Assembly (NCBI GenBank): GCA_964057225.1
Contig: OZ059897.1
Coordinates: 12,276,001 to 12,340,000, forward strand
Length of the DNA stretch: 64,000 bases
Reading direction: 5' to 3'
Source of the DNA: Auanema rhodensis
Taxonomy: Eukaryota > Nematoda > Chromadorea > Rhabditida > Rhabditidae
Each line of letters begins with the position of its first letter. The stretch's first letter is position 1. A program made the translations under genes and the position numbers. Under the pieces are notes generated by a model. The model did not search any database. It saw only the letters and a list, made by a program, of their open reading frames with translations, and was not told the origin of the DNA. Positions 48,103-62,697 of the stretch are shown here, one piece after another.

Positions 48103-51100
48103 TATAATTAACTAGTTTGTCTGTTTTATCTAATATATTAGATATATTCTATTTATCTTTTATATCGTTATGTAGAGCATTTTAAGTGTAAATGTCCATC
48201 TTGCCTTTCATACTTCAGGATTCTTATATTTATTGTTTTAATTGTTAGATACATTGACGGGTTTATATGATATTATGACAAAGTCTGAGAAATTTTACTG
48301 AATTTAATACAGATTTTTATTTTTCTCTTCTCTTCTATTGAACTACTAATTTCAAATTAATCTAAGAAATATAATATCAGAAACATCTTGCGATGAATAC
48401 AATAAGAATATTGTTCAGACTCTTCCAGCCAATAAGCTATTGATTTGCCTCTCATGACATTCAACTGTTAACTGAATCCTATGTTATAAAAAAAATAACA
48501 AAATAATAATATCTTAATGGCATTCACGAACAAAATGAAATAGTTGAATATATTACTGACAATAGCAAGTGAATGTTATGCTTCTCGTGTATCGTTGAAA
48601 CCTTAAAACTAGTCTAGATAATTAATTAAAACATTCATATATTTTTATTTTAATTTGAAAATAAGTTTAAAATGTTTTGATTAAACATCTTTACCTTTTT
48701 TCTAAAAAAAAAGAAAAAAGAATTCTGTGGGAATCGTAGTTTTTAATAAATTGCACCTTCCTATGTCTGGAGATCTTAAACTTTCAATGTCGTTCTCAAA
48801 TCTCGTCATCGCGCCATATTCTCTCTCAAATCTTATAAAATAGATTTGAAACTTGGCAAACTGTTATGAATCAAAAGATCAAAGATTGCTGATGTCATAC
48901 AAAAACTAGGTAGTTTCAGGTCATAGTACTGTATGATCTGATTTTTTTAGATTCTTATTAACCTTGCCATTCGATTGAGAAGGTGCGAATTAGTTCTTCA
49001 AAACATTTATTTAACATTATGTTTTTCCATTTAAATAGAGAGACTAACTAAAATTTAAAAAAGTTTTTGTTAAAACTCACTATTTTCTGGTTTTTTCTTG
49101 AATTCTTTAACGTACAATTTTGAAGAAAAACCCTGAAGTTGTGGTCATTTACCGTTACCTTCATAATAAATGGGTGAGTTGTCGTTTTTTTTGTTTAATA
49201 TCCAAAAAAAACTTTTCGAATGACCTTTCATAGTTTGGCACAATGTTTATGATCTGTTAACCAGAAAATTCTTAATAAAAATGTGAAAAAATTGCAATTA
49301 CAAACGTTTATTTAGAATCGTAAAATTTATGCTAGAATTGTGTAATTCTCTCCAATTTGGTCTCTTCTTATTTCGTTCCATGAGTTACAAATGTTGTCTG
49401 TTGTCGTTTTGAAACTTGGTCACTGTCTTTCTTGCCCTCCCCCCCCCAAGATACCGTACTTTATGAAATAAAAGCAACATATATTCTGTATGAACAAGCT
49501 TGAGGAACATACTTGAATTCCTAATTACAATGCACTTTCATATAAGACAATTTTGAGATAGTTGTTTCAACCAATTGAAACGTTCAACAAGCAACTGTAT
49601 GAAAGCTTTTCTTTCTTTTCTCCTTTCTTGTTCAATCAAGCTATTAGACAATTGACCTACTAGAATTTAATAGCTTAGCTAAAGTATTAGAAAACTCTGT
49701 ACGTATGTCCTTTTTGGCTGAATGAGTAATACCTTAATAAGTACTGTTTCTTCATACTCATGTCTTCGCTTAACAACTTTTGTTAGATACAAAAAACTTG
49801 TTTTTCTTATTCATTTTTGATGGGAGTACTCCATAACCCTAGCATATTTGAACTTCATTATCAGGTTAAAAGGTGAATGAGTCCATTATTAAAAATTAGT
49901 TAAATGAAAGTCAATGCAGAGAAATATAACGAGAAATCCTGTGGTAGCGGTTGTAGGCGCCATTAGACGGTCTGTTAGGTGAACACCTCTTACAATAGAT
50001 TAGTCAGTCATAAGAATGCTTTCTCTTTTTCAATTAAAGTATAGACTGTCACAAATTTCCTGAATTTCGGAATTATTTAAGTTTTTTGTGTGGTCAAATG
50101 ATCGCATGAATACACAAAAAAGCGGAGGTGTCATACAATTAATGCAACTAGTCACTTAAAAAATCCAGTTCAAACTACGGTACGGTACTTAAGCCTTCAT
50201 TTTTTCTAGAGCTGCAACATTAAAAGAAAATTTTGCTTGCCAATAAAATACTATCTTTTTACTTTTTTCAAAACATTAAATTTAACTTTTACAAAGGTTT
50301 TTCTCTCTCTCTATCTGAGTTTACTCGGTTTTTCTTTCTCTCTCTTAGGATACTCTCACTTTCTGGATATCAATCATTGTTAAGCAAAACAACAAACAGG
50401 CAGAAAGAAAAAAGCTAGTAATATCTTTTCAGCTGAACTGTTTTCATTTGGCATCCAACAGTGAAATTATTTCTTTTTTCCCAGTAAATTCTAAAGTAAT
50501 ATCCTTTCATTTGAATGCTTGCCATCTGAAACTTCGTTGAAGTCTTTTTTTTCTTCGTTATATACATATACACATATGAAAGTATTATCAAATAATTTAT
50601 TTAAATCTTTTATTTTTATACTTTTAAATTAATAGTTCTTAACTGAAGTCGTTATGTAGCCATGAAAAAGCTTTAAACATTTTTTTAAAGCATTTGTTAT
50701 CCTCTAAATTACTGGTTCTCCGAGGACAAATTAGCTGTATTGTTACGCTACCGATATGAAGTTCTTGAAAATCTAGACAAGATTTCAGTTTTTTTTCTGA
50801 AATTCATGAATATAATCTTATTAAAGCGAATATAACTTCATGTTTATTATGACGGATATTTTATCATTTATAAGAGATTCTCAGTTTTTTTCTTAATCTT
50901 GAACACAACCTATCTTGTTTTGAGATTACACATACTAAGCTTCTTGATTTTCACGTTTTTGAAATCAACTCGGAAATGAAATATCTTTAATCTGAATAGG
51001 TTCACTTTGCCATATTCTGCGATCTTCGAGGTTTCTATCATCGCTGTCTTGTTTTCGTTTTCATATGAATTACAACTGGAAATCCGTTTCTATCATGCAA

Positions 51101-53003
51101 CTGCCAAAGACGTAATGTTGCATCAAACAATATCTTCCTATTCGTATTGTATTCATATATTTGTATATAATTATCTAGATTTAAGCAATTTATTTTGAAT
51201 TTCATCCATAAAAAATTATATGAAAGAAGCATTTTAAAGAAATGTTTTTAATAGCAATTATAAGAATATACACATGTATGTATATATATATATATATATA
51301 AATATTCTTTGTCTCTTTATGTTATTATCTAAATAAGATAAAAACATATTTTACTTTACTATTGTACTATTACTTCACCAATGATCTCATAAACATCTGT
51401 GGTCTTTTTTTGTCGAAAATTCATTAAAATCCTGAAGAATTATTTGATTTTTTCAAATTTGATCTAATGATAACTATAAGTGTGCCACATTTTAACATAG
51501 TTTTCAATTACAAATCTTGTTTTAGCATTATATTTGAACAATTCTTGTAAAGTATTATCTTTGAAGATCATATATCAGTTTTTTTTTTGAAATAAGACAG
51601 TGAGAGAGATTTGATTAATCCGTAGAAAGTAAAGTGCTAATAAACTTTATAGATATAGCTAACAAGTATTATTAATAAACTGCAACGACATCTCTTATCT
51701 GTCTCATCACATCACGTTTTCATAATTTCTTCTCTATCTCGCTCTCTTGCGGGGAGGTCTCGATTTCCGTTCCATTGGCATGGTCTCATTCAAGATAGTC
51801 CTTTCTCTTTCTCTATGTTCTGAAAAAAAGAGGAAACCCTTGTGTGAAACTGAGTCCAAATATGTTCTCTATTTCTTATTCTTCCAATATAACATACAGT
51901 TTATGTTCCGTTCATTCACCTATCATTTCTTCGCGCTTCGTCAAGAGATGCTCTTTAGCTATACTGATAATTAGTGAAAGTGTGACCATCATCACCACCA
52001 TCAACATCCACTTGACTGATATAGTAAAACCTCCTTCGGTTTCTGTTCTTGGCGAGAATACTTCATTCAGTTCCCGATTTCTTTTTAGTATATTCTTTTA
52101 TAATATTTGGTTATTTCATCTTGAATATCTATGATTTGTTGTTTCTCCTCCTCTATTAACACCTTACATACTATAGAAGTTATTCAAGTAATAACTTATA
52201 CTATGAAGGACAACAGTAAAGTATATCTATATTGTTAGTGAGAAAGGAAATTGTGAGAGATATGTATATAAGCATCAAGAGTGTCATCTTAGGAGGAACG
52301 TTGGGTGTTAAATGAATGAAAAAGACAAAACCATTCCAAGAAAAAGAAATACAAGACATCTCGTTACAGTCTTGCTCTTGTTTATGATATTGTGCTTCTT
52401 ATAGCTTTTCCTTTTATGTTCTCATTCATCTTCTACGTTTTCTTTCTTCCTTACTTTCCCTGATTCATGTCCCTCTCACTTCCTATCGTTGTGCTGAACC
52501 GAAAAAGCCGGTTTAAAGTGATCACATTATAATGTCGCCTTCTTTTCTGTCTTGTAAATGAAATCCTTTGACACTTCTTTTCAAGCTTCTTCCTCCGATT
52601 CTTATCATATAATTCAAAATAAATAAACATCTTGCTTTACATCTATTTCTCCGTTGTTTCAAAATTTTTTAAACTTTACCATATGATGTTTCTTATTATT
52701 TTTTTTGTAACATTCATAATTCTGATATTATCAAAATTCATGACGATATTGTAAGGTTACCTTGTTGAGCACTTCATTACTAATTACTACTGTTTTTAAA
52801 ATTTAAAATTACTGTACTTGTGTGAATATCGCTTAAAATCGTCCAATATTTTGTTATCTTCTATCTTTTCTGATTTTTTCTTTTTTTTCAGTGAGTCGTT
52901 TGGAAATCAGTTAATGATATTCAAATTATAAATATATTTATATTATAAAATACAAAATATATTATTTCATAATTGTTTTATGTTATTTTAATTTTTGGTT
53001 AAA
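48103..53003. other. Long intergenic stretch, no gene recognised
   Basis: About 4.9 kb between anoctamin and PTR, both (+). It contains AT-rich sequence, a C run at about 49438-49447, CT-rich patches (about 50299-50345 and 51725-51800) and a TA microsatellite near 51278-51302. Open frames are short and featureless. A CT-rich, slightly less AT-rich zone at 51700-52600 may be the PTR promoter and 5' leader. Confidence 0.5.
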
Positions 53004-56000
53004 ATGACAAAACATCAAAGGAAAGATGACAGTCGGACAGTTCGAATCACCAATTCATTCTTCACTCATGTCGGCTCATTTGTTAGGTTTGTTACTCTAA
53101 ATCTTTCAAAAAAAAAATAATTTAATATCATTTTAGTGCTTACCCATGGACATGTATGATTTTGAGTACAATAATAACTATTATACTTTCTTTGAAAATT
53201 CCACTAACAGAAATGGAAAATAATATTAGTGATTTTACACCATATGAAGCACGATCTCGTAAAGAATTACAGGTAACAAACTTTTTTTGAATTAATGGCA
53301 TCATATTTTGTTTTTACTAATTTGTAGATTTATAAAAGTTTTTTTAAAAATCGCGGTGAACCAAAAACTATCTATGCTTTCTGTAGTGGAAGAAACGGAA
53401 CTAATATGCTGGGTTTACAACAATTGAATGAAACAGTTCAGGTAATTCACTTTTTTTTCAAACGAAAAAGTGTACCAAAGGTTTTATAGGTTCTTGATAA
53501 TATATCCAGGAATTTTCGTTTGAAACGCAATACCAAGATGGAAAGTTTTGAAGAATTTTGTAGCGGCTTCTGTACGCTCAATGAACCTGTTCGACATTTT
53601 TATGTAAAACATCTGTTATCCTTATCAAATTATATGTGATACTTTGAAGAGTGGAATGCAAATTTGGGACCAATATGGAAACGAAAGTCAACACTTAGAT
53701 CTTGGATATCCAGTTACTACTGTATTGGGAACAAAACTTTACATGGATCCCAACTTTTTTGGTATCAAGGTAGCTGTTGATGATCCAGAAAACGGAGTCC
53801 GTCGTATTGTTTCTGTAGCTGATGGTACATCTATCTCAGGCTCCAATGTATATTTTCAAATGAGATCACAAAAATCTTTTTTTTTTAAATTTCAGTCTCA
53901 AGTTCCAAATAATATTCGTGAATTGGATCTGATTGTATTACAATTCAGAGCTGAAGTATGCTTATATGAACAAGTTCTGTGAACTCATTCTATACTTACA
54001 GATTGGATTTGATGTTGAACCAGATGATTTAAAAATTTATGAAAGGCAAATAGTTGATTATTATCTGAAGTAAGCATTAAAATTTAAATAATTTAATCAA
54101 TAAATGTATTCTTTTCAAGAAACTTCAAATCAGATGTTATTGATGTTCATATCTTAACGGACTCATTTATAACTTCTGAAATAGTCACAGCAGGATTATC
54201 ATTGCTTCCTTTCCTTGTAATTGGATTCACTATCATGGCTGTTTTCTCATCTATTACGTTTGTCATTAGTGGAATAATGAACCGACAAATGAACAAGTTC
54301 AAGGTGAACTATTAAAATGTTTATGAGATAAAACCATTAATTTCAGGTTGTATTAGCTATAATGGCTTGTGTAGCTCCATTCATGGCTTGTGGTACAACA
54401 TTAGGTGGCATGTTCTTTGCAGGATTTCGTTTTGGATCCATTTTATGCGTTACTCCATTCCTAGTATTAGCAATTGGAGTTGATGATGCTTATCTAATGG
54501 TTAACGCATGGCAAAGAATAACAAACAACAGACGGTTAGTTCAGAATAACAGAAAATGCAAAAAATATACATTATTAGTTGAAAAAGTGCTCCTAAATAC
54601 ACAATCATTGTGTGATTTTTGAAAGTATGGATAATAGACAAATAAATTAAATTAATTCATTTGCTATATTTTTTCGTTTTTGCAATTTTTTTCAAAAATT
54701 AGACTAAATTACACTCGTTTTATATGTTTTTTTCTTTTGGAAAGCAGGATTAAATTGTTCTTTGTCTTCAAATTTACAATTGACTACTCTTTCAGATTAG
54801 TACCATATGTGGATGTTACAGCTGAGGTACGTCATCGAATTATCGAAATGTTGGTTGAAACAGGACCTTCGGTATATATTCTAAAGTTCGAATTAAAATT
54901 AAAATCAGTAATATGTTTAGGTATCAATAACAACTATTACAAATGTTCTTGCATTTGGAATAGGTGCTATGACCCCAACACCAGAGATTCAACTGTTCAG
55001 TATTGGAAATGCTTTAGCTGTCGTTATTGACTTTATTTATCAAGTATAGTATAATTTATTAAAGAAAAGAAACAAAATTAACATTTTTAAAGTTAACTAT
55101 CTATGCAGCATTAATGTCTGTAATTGGACGATATGAGATTGAGAAAGAAGTTCAAAGAAGAGAAGAACAAGCAAAAAGTATCGAATCTTCTGAAAAATCG
55201 GAAAAGAGCGATATATCAATCAAATCAAAAGAGCCATGCAATTCAAAGTAAGTTAAATCATCACAAAAATTTTAAAAAATAATTAAATTTATAGATTCTT
55301 CAATATATACTGTGAAACAATACTTAATAAGTATGTATCATCAGCTATTCTTGGCATTCTTGCTGTTTATTGGTATATCAGTGTTATGGGTGCTCTTCAA
55401 ATCAAAGCAGAATTAAGTCCTGATAAGCTGTTCTTAAAAGAGTCAAGCATTGTTGATGTAAACTTAATTAAAACTTACAAGATTACATTAAGATTTTTAG
55501 GTTTTTGAATTAAGAAAGAAACATATTATTCCATATTATGGAGTTTGTTGGATTTTAGTTGGTAATCCAGGAGATATAACCAATCCAAAACAGTAGGACC
55601 TCTTTCATTAGTTAATATCAAATATGTCTTTCTAGAAACCGTCGTCTACATCAGCTGATTGAAAATTATGAAGCGTTACCAGCATCAGTCGGAAGGTATT
55701 TATTTTATAAATTATACATTTTTATTTTCTATTTCAATGAAACCGGTTGCAATTAAATTTTTTTTCCAAAATATGACTCACATTAAATATTTCATTATAG
55801 ATATTCTACAAAGTTTTGGTTACGTGATTATGAAGAATTCCTTCATCAAAGTGAATTAATGGATAATCCAGAAGAAGAAGAAGAATTTGAACTTGAACAA
55901 GAAAATCGTTCATTAGAGCAACTTTCATTGGCTCTTGCTGAAAACGGAACGTGAGTAATTACTTTGCACTATGTTCTTTTTCTGGTTATCTGAAATGTTA

Positions 56001-57075
56001 TCTATAATGGTATTTGTTACAGATTATCTGATAGAAAAGCTATCACTCCACACATAAGGAACGAACTCAAACAGTTTTTGAATTGGCCAGAATTTTCTTT
56101 CTGGAACGGTTTTATCCAATACGACGAACGCCCAGACAAGTAAATATATATTTCATATAAAAATATCTTATGAAAAATAATTTTCAGAACCTATGTTGTA
56201 TCACGATTCTTAATTACTACTGCTTTTCGAGGACGTGAGTTACAGGAATGGTCAAATCGTGCAAAAATGCTTAATGAATGGAGAAAAGTTGCTGATAAAG
56301 TATGATTCCTTTTTTCTCTTTTCTAGTTATACAAGAAACTGTTTTAGTTCCCAGATCTAAATGTATCTGTATATGAAGATGATGCAAAATTCTTGGATCT
56401 TATCGAAACGATGGTTCCAATTGCTAGTCAATCAGCATTTTTCACATTTGTTTCCATGTTCATTGTGGCATTCTTATTCATCTCTCATCCACCAACTCTA
56501 TTTGTTGCAACCTTCAGTATATTGAGTACAAGTATAGGAGTATTTGGATTAATGTCTTGGTGGGGTGCTGATTTGGATCCAATTCTTATGTCTGCAACTG
56601 TGATGTCTATTGGATTTTCTGTTGATATTCCATCTCATATAAGCTACCATTTCCATCTAACAGGTATTTAGGAACAAATTCCTAATTATTCCTTATATGA
56701 CTAACTTATTATAAATATATTTTCAGGAAGAGAAACATCATGTGTACGTCAACGATTAGAAGATACTATATCAGCTGTGGGATTTCCTATTATGCAAGCG
56801 TCCATTTCAACAACATTATGCGTTTTAAGTCTTTTCTTTGTTGACTTACATATGTCACAGGTAATTCATATTTCCGCCTGTTATTTCTATTTTCAATTTC
56901 TTCTCTTTAGCTTTTTGCAAAATGCATGCTATTGGTTGTTGTGATAGGAATGATTCATGGACTTGTCATAATTCCTGTTATGTTCAACCTCTTGTCTGCA
57001 GTCCCTAGAAAAGTTTCTTATGCTGTAAATGGTTCACCTCGACGAGCAATATCAGTTCAAGTCAATCAAGCTTAA
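53004..57075 (+). CDS. Patched-related (PTR) sterol-sensing-domain protein
   Basis: A 12-helix RND-type transporter relative of Patched; the family expanded in nematodes and is needed for cuticle, moulting and endocytosis. The start is at 53004 (MTKHQRKDDSRTVRITNSFF). The first helix is 'WTCMILSTIITIILSLKIPL', followed by the large ectodomain ('ISDFTPYEARSRKELQ', 'VVSFEEFCSGFC'-type Cys segment read as ESFEEFCSGFCTLNEPVRHF). The sterol-sensing domain spans about 54190-55110: 'AIMACVAPFMACGTTLGGMF', then 'PFLVLAIGVDDAYLMVNAWQ' with the GVDD motif, and 'ITTITNVLAFGIGAMTPTPE'. The second half repeats this ('VPIASQSAFFTFVSMFIVAF', 'SATVMSIGFSVDIPSHISYH', 'STTLCVLSLFFVDLHMSQLF'); in it the acidic pair is reduced to one Asp. 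The second ectodomain has an acidic run (EEEEEFELEQ). Stop at 57073-57075. Which PTR it is cannot be said. Confidence 0.93.
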
Positions 57076-57878
57076 GCCTTATTGATCGTTGTATGTTTTG
57101 CAAAAACATTTTTATTTTTTTTGTTCTTTCGAATTATTTGTACTGTTTGTCATTCAAAAAATATGTAAGCACTTCTTGTCGCTGTATGTTTGATATAGGA
57201 AAACACGGGTATCATCTCATATTGCTTAATAAATTTATATTATAATTTGTGTTTTTTTTTAATTTTTAAAAAGAAAAAATGAATATTTCAAATATTTTTC
57301 AAATATTAATAATATAACGATAGACTTTATAAGATTCTATCTGAAAACAACATTGCAACTTCTACAGAACTGTTTGAATACAAGAAAACGTTATTTGGAA
57401 ATTGAAAACAAATTGAATCGTTACAAATATTTTACAAGAAGTATTTTTAAGCAAAACACAAGAAAAATAGAGATAATAAGTTCAAAATTCAGATTAATAA
57501 ATGAAATAAATGTAATAATTATCAAAATGAATATAATTTTTCATAGAAAATTTAAATAAATACGTTTATCTTTCTGATTGAAATGAAAGCTTTTTCTCTT
57601 AAAAGTTTTTTGGATAAAGAATTAATTATTATATAGTTTTATGTTGTGATGTAATGAATTCATACTACGGAGGAATTTGATAAGGATTCATTATCAAGCT
57701 ATAGACTATGTATTCTCAACTAGACGGCAAACCAATTCTTATCTTCCTTTTTAGTTTTAAGTTTCATTTCATTATATATTTCACTTACTTTCCATTTTCC
57801 TTCTTTTTTAATAATCTTATAATTTATTTTTTGCCTTATTTAAGGTTTTTTGTGTAATTACATCAGAAAACACTCAAA
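57076..57878. other. Intergenic, PTR to V-ATPase a
   Basis: About 800 nt of AT-rich sequence with AATAAA (about 57228, PTR 3' end). No convincing gene. A Lys/Arg/Asn-rich frame at 57353-57559 is composition-driven. Confidence 0.5.
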
Positions 57879-60800
57879 ATGGGCTCCATCTACCGTTCGG
57901 AGCTCATGTCTCTTTGCCAGATATTCTTGCAAACAGACTCAGCTTACCAATGTGTTGCCGAACTTGGAGAGATGGGGATAGCTCAATTCAGAGATGTACT
58001 TACCAAATTTTCAAAATTATAAATAATAATACCTATGTTCTAGTTGAATGTTGAGCTTAATTCATACCAAAAAAAGTTTGCCAATGAAGTAAAAAGATGT
58101 GATGAGATGGAGAGAAAGCTCAGTAAGTATTAGAAACTCATTTCAAAAATTTATAATTTTATTATGAAAGGATTTATCGAGGAAGAAGTAACTAAGGACA
58201 AAGTTACCATTCCTGACTCTGATGAACATATCCCAGCTCCACAACCAAGAGCTATGGTTGAGCTTGAGGTTTTCATTTTTTTGTTTTTGCTATTAATTTT
58301 AACATTTTGATAATTTCAGGCTAGTTTTGAAAAAATTGAAGAAGAGCTTCTCTCTATTAATACTAATACAAGCACTTTGAAGAAGAATCATGTTCAGCTT
58401 ATGGAAATGCGAGCTGTTTTAGACAAAGTCAAGAGATTCCTTGATGGGGTTGGCTACTTTTCCTTACTTCTTTTACTGAATTTACTAATTCAAATCAATA
58501 TTTGATTTTCAAAAGCTGGTCACTACAAGCTGAAAACGATAAGGAGTGAAAGACCATTCATTGGTCTCTTGTCTTTAAATTTAGGAGTTTTTGCTGATAA
58601 CACTCGAATAGTTTTTGCATGAAAATGAAAAGCCAGGTGTTAAAGATCAAACAAAGAACAAGTTTATAATTTCAGTAAAATTAAAAATGTTTTAAGAATA
58701 CAAAACGTGATGCTGCTCAATCCATCAGCGAAGCTGCTAAGGGAGAAGCCGGACCATTCACTATTGGTGTTCGTAATGAGGTTGACAAAGAACGTCGTGA
58801 TGAAAGCGAATTGAAGTAAACGAAGAAGAAGATGGAAAAGGAAATTATTAACAATCATTACTTCTTAGATTCATTACTGGAGTTATCCGTCGTGATCGTG
58901 TCATTGCTTTTGAAAGATTTGTATGGAGAATGTGTAGAGGAAAGGTTTTCACACGTACTATTAATATCGACGAAAGTACTGATGTATACTCTGAAGTAAG
59001 ATATTGTATATTTATAATATTATTATATAAATCATATTTATATAGGATAGTCCAGAAAAATCTGTATTCATTCTCTTCTTTTCTGGAGAGAAACTCATGT
59101 CTAGATGCAAGAAAATCTGTCAAGGGTTAGTTTAAATAGAAGCTTTTACCTGGGACATGAATGTCTAATGTTTAGATTCCATGCTACCATTTATAACTGT
59201 CCTGATAATTCTGCTGAGAGACTTACTCTTCTTGGTCAAATTAAGAATCAAGTTGTTTTAATATCCTCATTCATCTAATTATCTAAGATTGTTTAGATTA
59301 CTGACATGACAGCAGTAATCGAGGAAACTCTTGATTACAGATCAAAGATTATTCATGCTGCTGCTGTTAGCATCAAGAGATGGACAATCATGGTAATAAT
59401 CCGTGACAAACATTCAAAAGGTTACTAGAGAAATCATTTCAGTTGCTGAAACTGAAAGCTATTTTCCACACTTTGAACATGTTTTCTGTTGATGTTACTC
59501 AAAAGTGTTTGATTGCTGAATGCTGGATTCCCACCTCCGACATTCCTAACATTCGTGATGCTCTTCGTCGAGGAACCGTAAGTTCTAAAACCAAATGAAG
59601 ATATTCATTGAAGTCATTATTAACTTAATAGGAATTATCTGGTTCAAATGTTCATGCAGTTCTCAATGAAATGCAAACACATCGTAATCCACCAACCTAT
59701 TATCGTTTGAACAAATTCACTCAAGGATTCCAAAATATTATTGATGCTTATGGTATTGCTGATTACAGAGAAGTTAATCCAGGTATGTATTTTAAATTTA
59801 TTTTAGTTTAACTAATGTTTTCTTCTCAAATATTTAGCTCCATGGGCTATCATCTCTTTCCCATTCTTATTCGCTGTTATGTTTGGTGATTCTGGACATG
59901 GAGTTATTATGTTCCTTGCTGCTGCTGGATTCTTAATCTTTGAAAAGCAATTGATAAAAGCAAAAATTACTGACGAAGTAAGTAGAAAACTTAAATTGGA
60001 AACGTATATTCAAAAAAAAAAAATAAATTCATTACTACAGTATTATTAGAAATGAAACCTTTTTTTTCAGATTTTCAATACCTTCTTCGGTGGTCGTTAT
60101 GTGGTCTTCTTAATGAGTATATTCTCAATTTATACTGGATTATTGTATAATGATATCTATTCGAAATCAATTAACATCTTTGGTTCTCCATGGCAGGTCC
60201 CATACAAGTATATCTAAAGATAAAACCGATTTTAATACTTTTATCACAATCATTACAGCAATACCTTACTGTCAGGCATTGAGATTGCGGCAGCTAATGC
60301 GAAAGAAAAAGATCCTGATCTCACATGGAATCCAACAGAATCTTTCCGTCATGATTGGGTAAATAATTAATTATTTAGGAATTAAATTTTTTATTAATGT
60401 AGGGACCATATCCTTTCGGAGTTGATCCAATCTGGAACTTAGCTAAGAATAAGCTTAACTTCTTGAATCCAATGAAAATGAAAACTTCTATTCTTCTTGG
60501 TGTTGGTCAAATGGTTTTCGGTCTTATGCTTTCTCTCTGTAATCATGTGTAAGTGAATTCAGAAAGTTTTACAAAAGAATTAAAAATTGCAGAAGCCGTC
60601 GATCCTTTATTGATATTTTCTTTGTATTCATACCCCAATGTCTATTCTTGGGTTGCATCTTTGTCTATTTATGTATTCAGGTGCGTTTTTCTTTTTAAAG
60701 TTTTTCAAAAAAATTATAATTTTCAAGATTGTTCTTAAATGGATTTTCATTTATATCCCACCTAAATTCCTTTGGGGTAACTTGTATCCAGGACCTTTCT

Positions 60801-61981
60801 GTGCTCCATCTCTTTTGATTGGTTTAATTAACATGTTCATGGTTAAGAAACGTGATGTAAGTACATGTTTTTAAGCTATTAACCTCTATATATCTAATTA
60901 TTCAGCCTGGATTTGTTATGCTTAATGCTGCTAATTCTACTCAAAGTGTTACTATTGATGGAAAGAGTTATAAATATGAAATGTACGATCAATGTTTCCA
61001 ACAGCAATGGTATCCTCATCAGGTACTTTTACTATGAATCTCGTACACATACAAACTGGACTAATTCAGGCACAAATTGAAGTTGCTCTACTTCTTATTG
61101 CTTTGATCTCAGTGCCAGTCATGCTGTTTGTAAAACCTTTCTATTTCAAATGGCGTCACAGCCGTGGACTTCCAGTTGATGATGGACATGGAACAGAAGG
61201 CGAAGGTGAAGATGAGCCACATGGAAATGAGGTTTGAAGCGACGAATACAAAAGAAAATGGTTGTCTATTTCAGTTTAACTTCGGAGATTGTTTAGTCTA
61301 CCAAGCTATTCACACTATTGAGTTTGCTCTTGGATGTATCTCTCACACTGCTTCCTACCTTCGTTTGTGGGCTTTGTCCCTTGCTCACGCTCGTTAGTTT
61401 TGATTTTTTAAATAAAAAATAAATTACATATATCAATCATTCTTAAGAGTTGTCTGAAGTACTCTGGGATATGCTCTTATCTATTGGTCTGAAGATGGGA
61501 GGATGGGCAGGAGCAGCTGGAATTTTCATCCTGTTCTTCTTCTTCGCATGGCTCTCAATCGGTATTTTGATCATGATGGAAGGACTTTCAGCTTTCCTTC
61601 ACACACTTCGTTTGCATTGGTAAGCATATTACTTTCAAATATTATTGCTATTTCTCGATTTGACTGCCTTTTTCACTCTCTAACTCGTCTATTTATTGGA
61701 ATTGAAAAAAAGTTTTCGAGAGTTAATGCTCATTAGATTGAAAACTAGACTAAAGAATAGTAGAAGCAGGAGAACATAAGAACATTGACTAGCTTTGACT
61801 GACATCATCTTGTCAAATATAACTGATTCATATATATATATAATACACAGATTATCTTATCAAAAATATTTATTTTTTCAGGGTCGAGTTTAATTCTAAA
61901 TTCTATCATGGTACTGGATATTCTTTTGAGCCACTTAGTTTCCACAAACTGATCAGAATTTCTGAAGGATTCGAAGATTAA
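57879..61981 (+). CDS. V-ATPase V0 subunit a (VHA-5/6/7, UNC-32 family)
   Basis: The 100-kDa a subunit that carries the proton half-channels of the vacuolar ATPase. The start is at 57879: '[20 protein letters not shown]' then '[20 protein letters not shown]', the conserved N-terminal block. Then '[20 protein letters not shown]', '[20 protein letters not shown]', '[20 protein letters not shown]', '[20 protein letters not shown]', '[20 protein letters not shown]', '[20 protein letters not shown]' and '[14 protein letters not shown]'. The C-terminal membrane domain includes '[18 protein letters not shown]', '[20 protein letters not shown]' and '[20 protein letters not shown]', which has the essential channel Arg (SYLRLW). 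The tail is '[17 protein letters not shown]' and '...EGFED', stop 61979-61981. A donor at GAATTGAA|GTAAAC (about 58816) hides an apparent in-frame TAA. The paralogue cannot be assigned safely. Confidence 0.95.
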
Positions 61982-62652
61982 GCGGTCAAATGATGTTTAT
62001 GTGAATAGATGACTTCCTTACTCTGTCGTATAGTAGAATAGGATGTATAAAGATTTTTATTCAAAACGTTCTTTTCCCTTCAAAGCACATTCTCAATAGA
62101 CTTGCTCTCAAGGTCCCTACACACAACACACGAAATGATCGTTTTCTATATACACACGTCTATATGCCGTAACATATTCTCACGCGTTTTGCCTTTCTCC
62201 ATTTAAACGTTTTTTATCGAAGAATCATATCAAGTTTTTGAAAAACTAACGAGAAACAAACATGTTGTCAACTTGTTAACATGAATAGATCTTACTAGAC
62301 ACCTTTTGAATTCCATTCTCTCTCTCTATATTTCAATACATTAGCTTTGCCTCCTCAATTTCTTCGTTTCCACCTCTTTGCTCCAATGTCTTTATATCTT
62401 TATCTGATACTCTCTTGCTTCTTTTATCTTTAACTTCATTTCATCTTTCTTTCTCTGACTTTCTCATATCTTTCTACACTTTTTCTTTTTTTTTTCGTTT
62501 TTCTCTCCTCAAGAGTAAAAGCATCAAAGCCACGCCCTTGCTCGCTGAAGGGAGAGGAAGGACTTGCTCGCTCCTATTTCGTCTTGCCTCCAGTTCTCCT
62601 CTCGAGGTCTTATTGAAAAAAAACTTTTTTCGTCTGGTCTTCTTGTGCAATT
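61982..62652. promoter_or_regulatory. 3' end of V-ATPase a and promoter/leader of next gene
   Basis: The 3' untranslated sequence is followed by CT-rich DNA. A less AT-rich block at about 62520-62610 contains CCACGCCC, a KLF/Sp1-like box, just upstream of the next start codon. Confidence 0.4.
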
Positions 62653-62697
62653 ATGGCGGACACCCAACCGAATGCTACCAACAAATCAGCTAACCAG
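62653..62697 (+). CDS. First coding exon of an unidentified gene (partial)
   Basis: ATG at 62653 in a clean context (AATT ATGG) opens the 15 codons MADTQPNATNKSANQ and ends exactly at a CAG|GTAATT donor (62698). Upstream is a promoter-like block; downstream to the window edge is at least 1.3 kb of AT-rich sequence that looks intronic. The peptide is too short to identify. A long first intron after a tiny coding exon resembles the calponin gene layout nearby. Confidence 0.45.

Noticed and set aside
49435-49450. C homopolymer as a possible G-quadruplex
   Set aside because: A single run only; four separated G/C tracts are not present.
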